From contig SAXG01000022.1 of NCBI GenBank assembly GCA_012932865.1, forward strand, positions 620,001 to 684,000: DNA of 64,000 nucleotides. Reading direction: 5' to 3'. Both the position numbers and the translations under genes were made by a program. The notes under the pieces are model-generated. The model saw only the letters and a program-made list of their open reading frames with translations. It was not told the DNA's origin and searched no databases. The DNA comes from Amylostereum areolatum (lineage: Eukaryota > Basidiomycota > Agaricomycetes > Russulales > Stereaceae). This document shows, one piece after another, positions 45,802 through 58,313 of the stretch (its first letter is position 1; each line of letters opens with the position of its first letter).

Positions 45802-48800
45802 CAGTGTTGTCATTGATGGGGGGTTAACCCCATCAAATATTGTGTCAAAACAATCCTTGCCGGTTTGACGAGTTTGCTTGACCTCGTCAAGAATTAGGGG
45901 TGGGAGACCGGTTCCGAGCTATAACCGGTTCCGGCATCTACAAACGGTAAGTGTAATCGCAGCCTCGCAGGGTTTCGGAGTTGGCGAGTTGCTCTTGTAC
46001 GTCGGTTGCGCGGTGTTGGAGGGTGATCCAACCACTGATATTGTCTATTAACAATGTATAGTATTATGGGAATGTATGTAGAGCACTATATGCACATGGA
46101 AAGTCTTAGAATTAAAGTGGAACCTAAAGCTATACTAAAAGTACCTCCTCCCCCGAGGCATCGAGAGCCGAAACCTCGCGCTCCATGGCGCGAATCCCTC
46201 CATTCCAAAATAGCCCGAGGTGTTTGATGGCATCAGGCCGCTCGTAGTCAAAGAGAACATCCAGCTCAATGGCATGGAAGGGTGGAGGGGGTCTGGAAGG
46301 GGTGGTCGGCACTGGCAAGACCACCTCCGGATGTATGGTAGCTGAGGGCAACTCCAGCTCGTCCTCCTCGACACCATTCCTTGACAGGACGTCCATGAAA
46401 TTGTCAAAGTCGGCGTACACATTGAGATCGGCCTCGAGGCTGGAGTTTTGTGTGACAGGTGTGGACTCTTCTTGCACCGATGATGTAGCAGTTGCTTCGG
46501 TTTCCTTTTGGGGCTCTTGTCCAAACTTGCGCTTGCGGCGTGATTGGAGGAGTCCAAGGTCGGCTTGCCGTCGACGGACGTCCGCACGAAGAAGCGACGT
46601 CTTGTGGACGGTCTGTTCATCGAGCTTGTTCCGGAGTTTGGTATGTTGGCGGCCAAAGTCGGAGAACTGACGCTCGCATCCAGCTGAGTTTGCGATGACG
46701 GTAAGCACTCGTATTGCGAGACATGCGAGAAGGTTGGCGCCTGTCAGCGGCGCGTGAGGATCATATATCCTCTTCCAGATGAAGACAATGTCGACATCTT
46801 CGCCGTCACTCTAGAATATAGTACATCACGATAAGTAATAGCAACTGTCGGGGGCTTTAATAGCAGACGCACCTTGTAGCCCTCTGCAATGGTCTCGAGG
46901 TGCATAGCTTCGTCCGTGAACCTGCCACGGCGGTTGATGTAGTCCTCCAAAGCCCTCAAGAAGGCCATGTCGTACGTTTCTATCTTGTAGAAACACCGGA
47001 TCGCGCGTAGAGCAATGTTCCATATGACATTTGAGTCGACAGCGCTTCGACTGAATGGACCGTCACGGATGTACGGGTTGAGAAGGGTTGCGAGAATAAA
47101 GACCTCTTGCTCCTTGCAGTTGCGCCATCTCTTCCGAAAGCTTGTGAGGGCCGCATCCTGAAGAACTGGGTCGACACCATGTTCCGGCTTTGAGTAGATG
47201 CGAAAGAGGTTGCCGAGGGTGATGAGAACATGGTCCATTCTTGTGTATGAGGCCTGCATGATCAGCGAGGCGATTGCGAGCGGCTCGAGGAAGTTCCGAG
47301 CACTGTGGAGTTTAGGTTAGCATGTGAGTACAATGCGATAAGCGGCAAAGCTGTTACCTTTCAAGTTCAGTCCACAGGACATAGTCAACAAGATCAGAAA
47401 AAACCTTCTCGGCGGCGGCTCGAGCACCTGCGTCCCGACCTACAGACGCAAGCAGATCCTCGCGATGTCGTCCTGCACATGCAACGAGATCATGCTTAAC
47501 CTTCAGCAAGCGGTCCAATGACATGTAATGCGAAGCCCAGCGAGTTAGCACGGGGAGAATGAGAGCCCAGAATAATCCGTCATTGGCTAGCTCTTGTTCT
47601 CGGCGGAGGAGGTGACGCGCAACGTCGTGGTTGTTGAACCACTTGATGATGTCGTTCGCCTTTCCAAGGGCAGTGCGTAGCACCGGTTTTGCTTTGATGA
47701 TGTCGCACGAAACGAGGTTGATCTGGTGCGCCCAGCACACCATCGTGATGAGCCATGTTAGCAACGCGGAAAGCAATCGACGCATTTTTTTGCCGTCGGG
47801 ACCATCGTCTGTGACCCAGGCTATTGGAACAACCCCGAACCTAGTACGCATGGTTTCGATCTCGGCCAAGACAATTTCAAAGAGCTTGTCTCCGGTCTTT
47901 GGTAGGCCAGACATGTTGTGTGTAGTAACCAGGTAGGCCTGGTTTCATGTGAGTTGGATGACAATGAAGAGAGCGAGACAGACACATACCTCACGCCCAG
48001 CCATGAACATTGTGGTTAATAGCGGCTTCTTCGCGATATTTTTCCATCCGTCGCACTGTCCGGTCACCAACTCCCCCTTCACCTTCGCCTTCGTCCGATC
48101 AAGCACCTTCTCAACCTCCCCATCTAAGATGCGACCTGAAAGCACCCGTCGGTCCGCTATCTTCGCCTTGGGGCCCACCCACTTTGACACCCATAGCTGC
48201 ATCTGCAGGTTGCTGGCCTTGTTCCACGCGATCCCGGCATCAGCGAACATCGTGCAGGTATCTTGATTGAACTCCTCTTGTATTGTTGTACTCCAGTCGT
48301 CAAGCCTTGCGCGTTTAGCGACACGGCCATCAGAAGACCCGGGCATTGACTCAAGACTTGAGGCGGAGGTGGAAGCAAAGGAAGAGTTGGGAGTGGAGAG
48401 AGCCCTGGTCTCTTTGTTCTTGGACTGAAAGGTGTGATGCTCAGCAATGATCTTTGTCTTCAGGCCTTCAGTAATGTGCATACAATTCTTGATGTGACGC
48501 GCCATGACCGACATCTCACCCTTGATATGTGGAACACGGTTATCCTCCATGGCTAGATCAGAAAGAGAGGCAATGAGTAACGGAGAGAAAGCGAGAGGCT
48601 ACATGTACGCACCGTGATCTGTGAGCTCCCTGTCTGTCATATCCTGATGCTGTCCGCCCGAGTACTGTCCCGCCTCTACATCTCCGAATGCAACCAACGA
48701 CACCTCGGCCTCGCGTAGTTCCCGGATCCAGTCACGGACACATGCGGAGCACCATGCCTTCTTCAGTGTGCCATTATTGCCGTATTTGACGTTAGGGTGG

Positions 48801-49186
48801 GTGTTTGGGAGATGGGTGAAGTGGTTCCATAGCGGAGACTTTGTGGGCATGACTGACAGGGGGGCACAACTTAGCTATGGTGGGTTGAGCCCAAATAAAG
48901 CAGAAAATATGATGTATTGTGGTGCTATTTTGAAGGTTGAATACATGGAGAGTGGCATGATATGGAGTGAAGACGTGAGGATCGAGGCGGACAGTGGGAT
49001 CCAGAACGAAGAACACGTCGGTTGAGCAAGCGCATGAGGCGGCATGACCGCGTGCGGCTTCGCACCTGACGACAAGGTCACGAGATCTTGATGCCCGACA
49101 AACAACGCTTGACTCGTCAGGATAATCGGTTATTTGTCTAATTTTTGTCGGGTTCTTGACGCCCGTCAAGTTTTATGACAACACTG
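45802..49186 (-). mobile_element. hAT transposon, 3,385 bp, nested in copy B
   Basis: Ends are CAGTGTTGTCAT at the left and its inverse (ATGACAACACTG) at the right, a classical hAT terminus. The 8-mer GCTGTCAC is duplicated on both sides (45794-45801 and 49187-49194); copy A has it once at the same place, proving the insertion. Subterminal regions hold repeated ACCGGTTCC and GTCAAG/CTTGAC-type motifs. The internal gene is a complete-looking transposase. Confidence 0.95.
46130..48850 (-). CDS. hAT transposase
   Basis: Five exons read without a stop. The N-terminal part (MPTKSPLWNHFTHLPNTHPN, then KKAWCSACVRDW, ending in a Cys/His pair NCMH) is a BED-type zinc finger. The catalytic part contains VTGQCDGWKNIAKKPLLTT, VVPIAWVTDDGPDGKKMRR and MVCWAHQINLVSCDIIKAKP, and a long helical insertion follows. 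The C-terminal dimerisation region is ANSAGCERQFSDFGRQHTK followed by LRNKLDEQTVHKTSLLRAD, then an acidic tail ending SGEEVLLV. Introns are 50-70 bp. Full length and open, so the element may be autonomous. Its start at 48850 is the first ATG of the finger exon. Confidence 0.85.
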
Positions 49187-49347
49187 GCTGTCACGCTCGG
49201 CGCGGCAGGGCACGACAGGAGAGTGGATAAGTTCAGTTAACAGCGAGAGGGAGAAAACATAGCATTCTCAGGGAGTAACGAGAGGACACATAATGTAGAC
49301 AGCTTGTGCCGGAACTACAGACGACATATTACTGTCTAATAAGCGAA

Positions 49348-52165
49348 ATGAACAAGGGAACAGGAAGGAAACACGGCAAACTTGAGTCCGAGCCCATGCC
49401 AAAGTGCCGTGTCAGTGACCTCCGACAAGTCCATCGTAAATTCCTCCGGATGTCTAAGCGCATCCGTGCACCGTCCGTCAGCCTTGCAGATATAGGAAGA
49501 AATGCGAAGCGAGGGCGGGGATTCTCGGGCTCAGGAAGACAGCATATTGTAAGTAGTGCCACCAGTGCCACTGAAAGCATCACTAGACAGCTCACCATGA
49601 TTTCTGTTTCATCTGCAGTCAATGAATGCGATATCCAGAGCAGAAGGGGGCTCTTTTGTGCCATCTGTAACGGTCAGCAATGTGCAGGAGATTGCGGAAC
49701 GAGCAATGTTACCTGCCAGCGGTGGCAGGACTGATGTCACGACAGCGGCACTTCCACTCGCGTTCACTCAAGCTACGGGATCTGCACGAGATGCCGCTAT
49801 TTCAGATGCATTGACAGCATGGATAAAGAAGGCGGGAAACAGACCCCACACAAAATCGACCATCAGGACACCCTTCCTGGACCAGGCACTTGCGAGACTA
49901 GGTTATACGGTCTCAAGCAATGGCGGAGCCGAGTCTTCGATCAGCACCCCGCCGACTCCAATGCTGGATGCTATCATGGCACGGTTGGACATGCTGGACA
50001 CTGCCAGAGGGACCGAGGTTGGAGAACACATACCAGACCTGCTCTCGGTGATACCACAATCAGTGCCGCACAGTGTTCAAGTCTCCGAGGACGCGCCTGC
50101 ACACAACAATGAAGATCAATATGGATCGGAATCAAGAATGGACATAGATGCACCTGGGGAGCGGGACAGTCCATCCCAAAGCCCTCCTGGACCCCTTCCT
50201 TCACAGTCTCCCCTGCTTCCAACCGTGGCCGACACAAACCAGGTTCTTCCTTGGTACCGAACATCAGATGGTTTTGAACCAGAGGGAAACGGTGCCACGG
50301 ACACCACTGGACCTTGGAGGGCTCCATCGCACGAGACGGTCAAAGAGGCAATGAACGATCTCGATGGAATCTTGCGGCCTAAACGAGCAAACGGGAAGGG
50401 GCATAAAGCCTTCCAGGGCGATGACTTTTTGAGACTCCGTTTGCAGATGATGGACAATTTTATGCGCACCTATACAAGTGACAACCCGTCTATCCAAAAA
50501 GGTTGGAAGGCGGCAGCGGAAGACACTGCAGCCCGCTTCGGAAAAGGCAGGCACTCTGCCCTGTCAATTCGGCGATGGACGCGAGCTTTCCTTGAGGATC
50601 GCACACAGCTGCCGACGAATCCATACGGCACATGGAATGAAACCCTACTAGGAGAAGGCCTTCAGTCCGACATTCTAGCACATATACGCACCCTTGGAGA
50701 GCATTTTAAAGCGGAGGACGTACAGAACTTCATTGCAACCCCGGAGATCCAAGACAAATATGATCTCGGCGGTCCAGTCCACCTCTCGACGGTCCAACGA
50801 TGGCTCTATCAAATGAATTACCGTTTTACGAAACGGCCCCATGGTCAATATGTTGATGGACACGAGCGAGAGGATGTCGTGGCTTACCGTCAAAATATCT
50901 ACCTGCCTCGCCTCGCCGCTCTCGAGCCTTTCCTGCGCAAGTTTGATCGGGATGGGAACATTGAATTTCGAGCATTTCCCCCACGCGTGGTTGTCCTTTG
51001 GTGGCACGATGAGTCGATCTTCTATGCCCATGACCGGCGCGATAATGGATGGTTCTCCACCAACGCAAAGGCCGTCCCCAAGCCCAAAGGGGAAGGTGTG
51101 TCGGAAATGGTTGCTGACCTCTTTTCAGCCGACCACGGATGGTTGATGGGGTTTGTCGACGGAAATCCACTGCGAGCACGGGAGCTCTTCAAGCCGGGGA
51201 AAGGAAGAGATGGGTACTGGATGTACCATCATGTCATCCGCCAATTTGATCGCTCGATGGACATCTTGGATGCCATGTGGCCTTTCGAAAGTCACGCGTT
51301 CATCGTCGACAATGCTTCGATCCATCGGAAGCGTTCCCCCACTGCCCTCTCTGCACGAAATATGCCCATGAAACCCAGCGCGAATTTCTTTGTTGATGTG
51401 GATGTTCTCGATGCGGAGGGACTCCCGGTGTACAACGACAAGGGGAAGCCTCTGAAGCAGAAGGCTCGGATGGACAACGCCTTCTTCCATGACGGCGCAG
51501 TGCAAGAAATCTACTATCCCGACGACAAGGAAAAGCACGGAAAACTTGCTGGAATGTTCAAGGGGATGTATCAAATTCTCTTGGAGCGGGGATACACAGA
51601 CCTCCCGAAGAGAGCTCAATGCAAGAACTTCTCCTGCGCGAAGGAGACCATCAACAATGATGTCGTCGCGGAGTGCTGCTGCCTGCGTCGCATGCTCTAT
51701 TGCGAGCCGGACTTCATTGATGTGGACTCACTTCTGGTACAACGGTGCAAAGCCCGTGGATACGAAGTCATATACCTTCCCAAGTTCCATTGCGAGTTGA
51801 ATCCCATTGAACAGCTCTGGTGCACCGCAAAACGAGAGTATCGAGGCTTGCCGCGCTCATCAACGGAATCGGACCTCGAACGTAATGTTCTCTTTGCACT
51901 AAGCCAGGTGAAACCATTGCAGATGATTCGGTGAGTCATGTAGTCTCTGTTTGCGGTCCACTCCATCTTTGAGCTGACTTTTGCTATCTATAGCTCTTAT
52001 AACCGGTCAATGCGAACTGCAAACGCATACCAGTATGGTTTGAATGGTGCAGAAGCCGCATGGGCTGCCAAACGGTACCGTGGACACCGTGTCCTACCTC
52101 CTACTATCTTACAAGAATACCGAGATGCTCATAACATACCCGCTAACGCCACAATCTTTTCGTAA
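49348..52165 (+). CDS. DDE transposase (copy B)
   Basis: The same three-exon gene as in copy A: 49348-49548, 49619-51929 and 51994-52165. The protein sequence of the main exon is identical to that of copy A over all 770 residues that could be compared. Catalytic residues D531, D631 and E793 (approximate numbering) are present. Its own 5' flank now contains the 3.4 kb hAT, which separates the left terminal repeat from the gene and may change its transcription. If mobile, the element would carry the hAT along. Confidence 0.88.
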
Positions 52166-52272
52166 ACTTTCGTTCACTCCTTCTCGTGCATACCACACAC
52201 TTAATTACTGCATAAATTACATTGCTCCTAATTATTTGGACTTATCTGAGCCCTCGTCACAGCCCGTCACTG

Positions 52273-52318
52273 GCACGTGCCGGCACGTGAGGGGTACGGT
52301 TTTGAATGCGGCCTACCT
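52273..52318 (-). repeat. 46 bp terminal inverted repeat, copy B right
   Basis: Inverse partner of 45741-45786, followed by TA at 52319-52320. Confidence 0.9.
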
Positions 52319-52320
52319 TA

Positions 52321-52839
52321 TTAGTGACCTAATCAATTATCATAATAAAACATCTTTAGACTTTGAAACAAAATTTAAATCACAAAACCCGGTCTGAGAC
52401 TCCGAAAAATGACAAGAAAAAAACGTCGTCAACAGTAACGCAGTGTCCCAGAGGAGATTCGAGCTCCCGGCTTCACGGATCTGATGAGTAACCACAACGT
52501 GATGATTTAACCACTAATCGACAGGGACCGAAAGTAACTGCCTCGATTGGTTTTCATACTCCCTGCGACCATTTAGTACACCTGCCATTTTTCGCACCGC
52601 TGATGCTCCGCTCGAGTCCTTGCCTGCGCCCTTGGACCAGATTCAAACGGTCAATCTCAGCTCAATCACTCGTCGAAAGGTATCCTCACAACACGGATGA
52701 AAGCGAGAGAGAGAGAAAAGTCGTTGCACAACAGAGCAGAGTAACAAAACATGAGTGCCTATCTATATATGTATGAGTGAGTAGATGCAGATTTTATAGT
52801 ACGTCTTCCGCCGCCGCCGCCATCGTCCTCCAACGCCCC
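52321..52839. other. Region between copy B and ATP-citrate lyase
   Basis: The first 90 bases are unusually AT-rich. The remainder contains a tRNA-like gene and the 3' flank of ATP-citrate lyase. Confidence 0.4.
52444..52528 (-). tRNA. tRNA-His (GTG) candidate with a 13-nt intron
   Basis: Read on the minus strand it folds as a cloverleaf. The acceptor is GTCCCTG/CTGGGAC (one T-T mismatch), the D-arm GATT-AGTGGTTA-AATC, the anticodon stem TCACG/CGTGA, and the T-arm GGGAG-CTCGAAT-CTCCT. The anticodon loop reads TTGTGG, a 13-nt insert in the usual intron position after base 37, then C, giving anticodon GTG. Departures from the norm are C at position 54 and the acceptor mismatch, so it may be a decayed copy. 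Confidence 0.5.
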
Positions 52840-55800
52840 TCACGCCATGCGCCCCAGCACGCGCGGCTGCGACACATCCGCCATGTTGATGAAGATGTCG
52901 TCCGCAGGATGGCGGTAGAGCGGCGCGCGCAGACGCTTCTGGTCGAGGTGGTGCCCGATGAACCCGATCGAGCGCCCGAGGACGAAGAGCCCGTTGAGGG
53001 TGCCGATGCGGATGTACTCCTCCGCCTCCTCGGGGGTGAACGCGCCCGAGTCGCGGAGGAGGTCGACGAAGCAGACGGCGATGCAGCCGTCGACGTTCAG
53101 GATGAGCGTGTCCTTCTTCGACGTGGTCACCTTCTCGACCGCGAGCGCGTAGTCGAGCAGCGAGTGCGACGGGAAGTTCTTCATCACGTACTCCTTCACG
53201 AGCTCGACGCGGAGATCGGGGTTGTTCACGCTCTTGATCTTGTGGCCGATACCGGAGACTTTGAGAGAGAAGGGAGCCGTCAGTCCATCGGGAAGGGTGC
53301 GCAACGACGACTACTTACTGAGCTTGTTCGCCTTCCTCGACTGGTCGACGAACTCGCGAGGCGTGAGGCCGGTGTCGCGGGCACCCGAGAACATAGACGC
53401 CGCCTCGTCAAGAGCGCCACCGAAGCGGCTACCGATGGTGAGGAGACCAGACGCGAGCGAGGAGATGAGGTCCTTGCCCGCACGCGTCGCCACGATGGTG
53501 TTCATCGCACTGGAAAAACACGAAAAAAAATTAAGTCCACGGCACGGATCATCGTATAGAAACAACCGTACCCAGACACGGCGGGACCGTGGTCGGCGGT
53601 GAGCATGAGGACCATCTCGATGAACTTCGTCGCCCACTGGGGCAGACGACGCTTGAACCACAGCAAACTGACGACGCCGCCGAGCCCGATGTCCTCCTTG
53701 AACACGTCCGAGATGCGCATGCCGGCGTACAGCAGCTCCTGACCACGCTCGTCGGAGATGGTCGAGATGAACGCGGCCGGCTTGCGGATGAGGCCGAGCT
53801 CCTGCGCCCACTTGTAGTCCATCGGGATGACGGGCGGGTCGCGCTCGGGCTGGGGCTTGATGACGCCCTTCGCGACGAGGCCGTCGTACGTCTCCTTCAG
53901 CACCTCGGGCAGGTCCTCGAACGTCTCCGGCACGATGAACCCCGCGGCGCGCATCGCCTCGTTCTTCGCGTCCGCGGTCTCCATGTTCGAGTTCGCCATC
54001 GAGCCCGCGTGCCCGAACTGCACCTCGGTCGCGAACATCTTCGCGCAGGTACCGATGGCCCAGGCGACGATGGGCTTCTTGATGATGCCCTTCTTGACCG
54101 CCTCGATGACGCGGTACTCCTCGATGCCGCCGACCTCGCCGAGCAGGACGAGCATCTTGCACTCGGGGTCTTGCTCGTAACGGAGCAGGTGGTCGATGAA
54201 AGTCGAGCCGGGGTAGCGGTCACCGCCGATGGCGATGCCCTCGTAGGTGCCGTTGGTGAACAGCGAGAGCATGTTGTTCAGCTCGTTGGACATGCCTCCG
54301 GACTTGGAAACGTAGCCAACAGAGCCGGGGCGGTAGAGCTTCGACGCGATGATGTTGTCCATCATACCTCCCGAGTTGCCGATCTTGAAGCAACCGGGCT
54401 TGACACCACCGACGGTGGCGGGGCCGATGATGAGGACGCCCTTGCTCTGCGCCAGGTGAAGAATCTCGCGAGCGTGGCGCTCGGGAACACCCTCGGCGAT
54501 GATAGCGATCGACTTGATCTGGGTGAAGGAGAGGATCTCAAGGGTGCTGGAGTAGACGGAGCGAGAGGAGGCGAAGTTGACAACGACGTCAACGTCGGCG
54601 TGCTTCTTGACGGCGTCTTCGACGGAGGTGTACACCGGGAGAAGGGTCTCCTTGGTTCCCCAGTAGAACTTTTGGATGTGGTGGCCACCGAAGGGGTAGA
54701 TCATGGCGGCCACGGAGGGAACCTGGCGGCCACAAGAGTAGTCGAAGTCGAGCATACCCTGGATGGCACGGGGCTGGAGACCGTACACGAACGAACGCGT
54801 CGAGGCGTCGAAGGGACGGTACGACGGGCGTTGCGCGTGGCTGGCGGTGGTGTCGAAACGCACGATCTGGTCTTCGGCTTGGGTGCGCTGGCCGTCAGCG
54901 TGGACGGTACCGACGCCGGAAGTCTCGGTAACGGACGCATTTGGAGGTGGAGAGGGAGGGGAAGAGGGAGGGATGGACGGTGCGGTCGACTTGGTCTCAC
55001 GTTTGATACCAAGGGCGAGGGGAACAATCTCAGTGATGTGGGTCTCGGGACCGTACACCTTGATGGGGACACCAAGCGACTCGCCGAGAAGGCGCATGGC
55101 CTTGAGGCCTTCCTGGTAGTTGGGACCACCACGGCGCACGTAGATGCGGACCTTGTGGTTGATCAGAGGTGCCTTGTATTCCTTGAGGGCGCGGATGATA
55201 CCCTTGAAGGTGGCGGCGACGTTCGTGAAGTTGGCAATACCACCACCGATGATGAGGATCTTGCCCTCGGGATGAGGCTTGCCGCGAGTGATGAGGTCGA
55301 CGATCGTCTTGGCGTATTCGTACGTCTGGCCTTCTGTGGGGGCACCAGAGTACTCTCCGTAGTTGGCAAGTTCCTGCGCAAATCCGTGTGCGGCGATAGC
55401 GTCGGAGTATACGACCGAGGCACCACCACCGGCAACCATCGTCCACACGCGACCTTCGGGGTTGAGGACGGTGAGCTTGAGGGAAGCGCCGGTCGAAGCG
55501 TCGAGCTTCTGGATGTACGCCTCTTCTTTGGTCAAATCGCGACCGAAGGGGGCCGGCCAGACCTATCACAGACGTTAGGCGAACGCAGAAGATGAAGCAT
55601 GGATGCTGCTCACCATGGGAGGTCCACGGTCGGCAGACACTTTGCCCTTGGTTGCAGCCTGAGGTGCGCCGGTTTCGTAGATGGTGAGATCACGGGCGAT
55701 GGCCCACTTGGGACCGCAGATGGAGTCGGCGGTCTGGTCAAGCTTGGCCGCCATGTCGAGGTAGTGGATGGTGGGTTGGCCGCCGTTCTCGCCATCGAGG

Positions 55801-56874
55801 CAGATGAGGGGGTTGATCTCGAGGTAGGCGAAGTGGAGGTCGACGTAGACGGAGTAGAGGCGGATGAGGAAGTCGACGAGGGTCTGCTGCTTAGCGGCGG
55901 GGACGTCCTTGAGGAGGGTGGACGCGATGACCTCGCGCGAGGGGAAGGGCTTTCCGACGAGGATGTCGAGCTTGAGGGCTTTGGCGTCCACGTCGCCAAT
56001 GTCCACACCACCTTCGTGGGTGAAGAGGATGGTGTCGCCTTCACGTTGGGAGTTGATGCAGACGTAGTATTCGGTGTTGGAGGGGTGGGGAAGGAAGGGC
56101 TCGAGGATGAAGTTGCTGAGCGTGCCTGTGACGGCCTCGACCTGTCAAATGAACGGACGTCAGACATGGAGACATCCTGCCAATGTCGACGCAAGCGGGG
56201 AAAGGCAGAAGCCGGCGGACGTTGCGGCAAAGAGGCGACAGGTCGTCATCACGTGTCGGGCGATGGACAGCACGCGTTCCGGCTAGATTGCCTGCTGGTG
56301 GACGCGAGGACGATATCCGACGCGCCCGTCGAGCGTGTATATAGGTGCGATCGCGATGGAATCGGCCAGATAGAAGGCGATAACGGGGAACGCGCGTCCA
56401 GGGACAGCGCGGGGGCGCAGGATCTAGTCCCGAGGCGAGCACGGACGAAGAGCGCGTTCTGCGGCGAAGAGAGGGAGAGAGCAGAGAAGAATAAGCTCAC
56501 TTGTTGGGCCTTGCCTGCGCGTTCGGTGATCCACGGCTTTGCCTCGTCCCAGGTCTTGTTGAGGGCGAGAAGGCCGGCCTTTCCGCGGCGCTTGATGAGC
56601 TGGTCGGGTTTGGCGACGAGCTTGGTGGTGAAGACCCAGCTGGGGAGCTGGGTGTCAGGGGTGATGGCGCCGGTCGCGGGATCCCATGAGACCTGTGCGA
56701 CCTTTGGTGAGGGGTAGACGAAGGGGGTGACGACCTTGGCCGAGGGGTCGACGGCCGGGGCGCGCTCGAGCCAGTAGGCGAGGAGGAGCTTAGCGTCGTA
56801 CTCGCGGATGGCTAGATGGAATGCGATGAGAAATCGAGGAGGATCGAAGGGGAGAACTGACCTTTGGAAGACAT
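52840..56874 (-). CDS. ATP-citrate lyase, single fused polypeptide
   Basis: Makes cytosolic acetyl-CoA and oxaloacetate from citrate, CoA and ATP. Start MSSK (short first exon), then [15 protein letters not shown] of the ATP-grasp domain, [19 protein letters not shown], the CoA-ligase part with [16 protein letters not shown], and a linker rich in Pro/Ser ([18 protein letters not shown]). Then come the succinyl-CoA-synthetase-like alpha region with [14 protein letters not shown] and GHAGSM (the phosphorylated His), and a citrate-synthase-like C-terminus with [18 protein letters not shown] ending PRVLGRMA. Six or so exons. The fused form is shared by animals and basidiomycetes, whereas most ascomycetes have two genes. 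The long antisense open frame across the main exon is a codon-bias artefact. Confidence 0.95.
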
Positions 56875-57011
56875 GGGACGAGGAGAGGGGGGAAAGGAAA
56901 GGGGTGGTCGGGGAGAGAAAAAGGCGAGGGAGGGACGGAGGGTATTTATTGGGGGAGGAGAGAGCAAACCCCAAGATTCGGGCGAAATTCGCACGAGGCC
57001 GCGTCGACGGT

Positions 57012-57025
57012 CCAATCGAGATTGG
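57012..57025. promoter_or_regulatory. CCAAT box pair upstream of ATP-citrate lyase
   Basis: CCAAT at 57012-57016 and an inverted copy ATTGG at 57021-57025, about 140-150 bases before the start codon of the lyase, with another CCAAT near 57084. Position suits HAP-type CCAAT-binding complexes; this is inference. Confidence 0.35.
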
Positions 57026-58311
57026 CACGCTCAGCTCGCGGCTCTCGTACCATTCCTTCCGTTCTCCTCGTACCATCCCCTCCGACCAATGACACATCCC
57101 CGCATCTCCCAATTCTCTGTCTCATCCTTCCCTTTCGCACCCGTCTTCGTCTTCGTTCCTCCGCTCTCCCTTCACCCCTCCCTTTCTCTCCCCACCGAGC
57201 GCGCGACTTGCCGGCCCAGGCGGACTTCCATCCTCTCGGACGTTCCACCGTAATCCCCCCCAACGTCTCAACCCGGCTCCCTGCACTGGCTCTGATCCTG
57301 TTCGGTCGGGGCGCGCATCTCTATGTGCGTTCTCCGCGCGCTTTCTCGTCCTTTTTCCGTTCCATGACGTACTGTATGCAGGCTCTGCAGCGATCATACA
57401 GGCCATATTTCGGGCCTCGCGCTCTGCAACCCGAACAAGAGTTCCTGTTCACCTCATCGCTCGGATCCGGCACTCTCCCTGACGATTGGTCTGGTGCATA
57501 GGCCGCGGCGCCACCTTCTCGTACGGCTTTCATTGGTCTGTGCTCTTGGCGCGCGCGGATACTGGCTGTGGCTTTTTCAGTCTTTTCCCACCTCCCCTCT
57601 ACCTGCATGGTCTTGGTCCTTCAAAACGTCGTCCCGGCGGATCGCCGGTGGCCCTATCGTGAACGACCAGGTCGGCCTTCCGCTGTGCAGCCAAACCAGC
57701 TCTATCACGGCACCATCCTTCGATTTCAAGCAAACAAGCACACACGTCCCACGACCGCTATCTGGCCTTCTTTCCTGCCCAACACCGACACGCCCCTTGG
57801 ATCGAGGAGTAGGGCTCTTTTGGAGTGCAAGTCGTCTGGGAAGGTTTTGAACGTGATGGATGTATGCGCCACTAATAAACATAAATCGCCTCGTTCGCGC
57901 TTTCACGAAATGCTTTTACAAGATGAGAACGACAAATGCGGTAGGTTACCCTCGTACCTCTGCGCGGGCTCCCGTCGGTGCACCGCGCATACACTTTTGA
58001 ACGCGTCATTCTTCGAATAGCTCCCAGTCCCGCGTCCAGCCGGTAGCTCCAGTCCGCATCGAGACCTCCATCCTGCTTATGGGGTCTGTTTCGGGAAGCC
58101 TGAGCTGCAAGATGGACCGCGTGTATCACGCCTCCGCCTCCTCCGGAAGCCTACACCACCAGCGCGAAGATGCTCTTCGTCCGCCGACCGAGATAGAGCA
58201 AAGGGGGGATCAACAAGTCTTGTCACGTCCGCGACGAATCCGACCTCGTTGATGCGCCGACCAACCTGGATAAAAATGGCACGAGCCCTGCCCCAGTTAG
58301 TGGAGCTGGAG

Positions 58312-58313
<2 letters not shown>

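Larger units (their letters stand above)
45741..52318 (+). mobile_element. DDE transposon copy B, interrupted by a hAT element
   Basis: Flanked by TA at 45739-45740 and 52319-52320. Same 46 bp inverted ends as copy A but opposite orientation. Total length 6,578; subtracting the 3,385 bp hAT and its 8 bp duplicated target leaves 3,185, exactly copy A. The hAT sits about 60 bases inside the left end, upstream of the transposase gene, which remains whole. Confidence 0.95.

Noticed and set aside
53589..55595. 668-residue open frame antisense to ATP-citrate lyase
   Set aside because: It mirrors the main exon of the lyase, is dominated by Val/Asp/Leu/Gly from codon bias, and has no domain.
57022..57501. 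+ strand open frame upstream of ATP-citrate lyase
   Set aside because: Pyrimidine-rich promoter sequence translates into Ser/Pro/Leu low complexity; no splice sites or domains.
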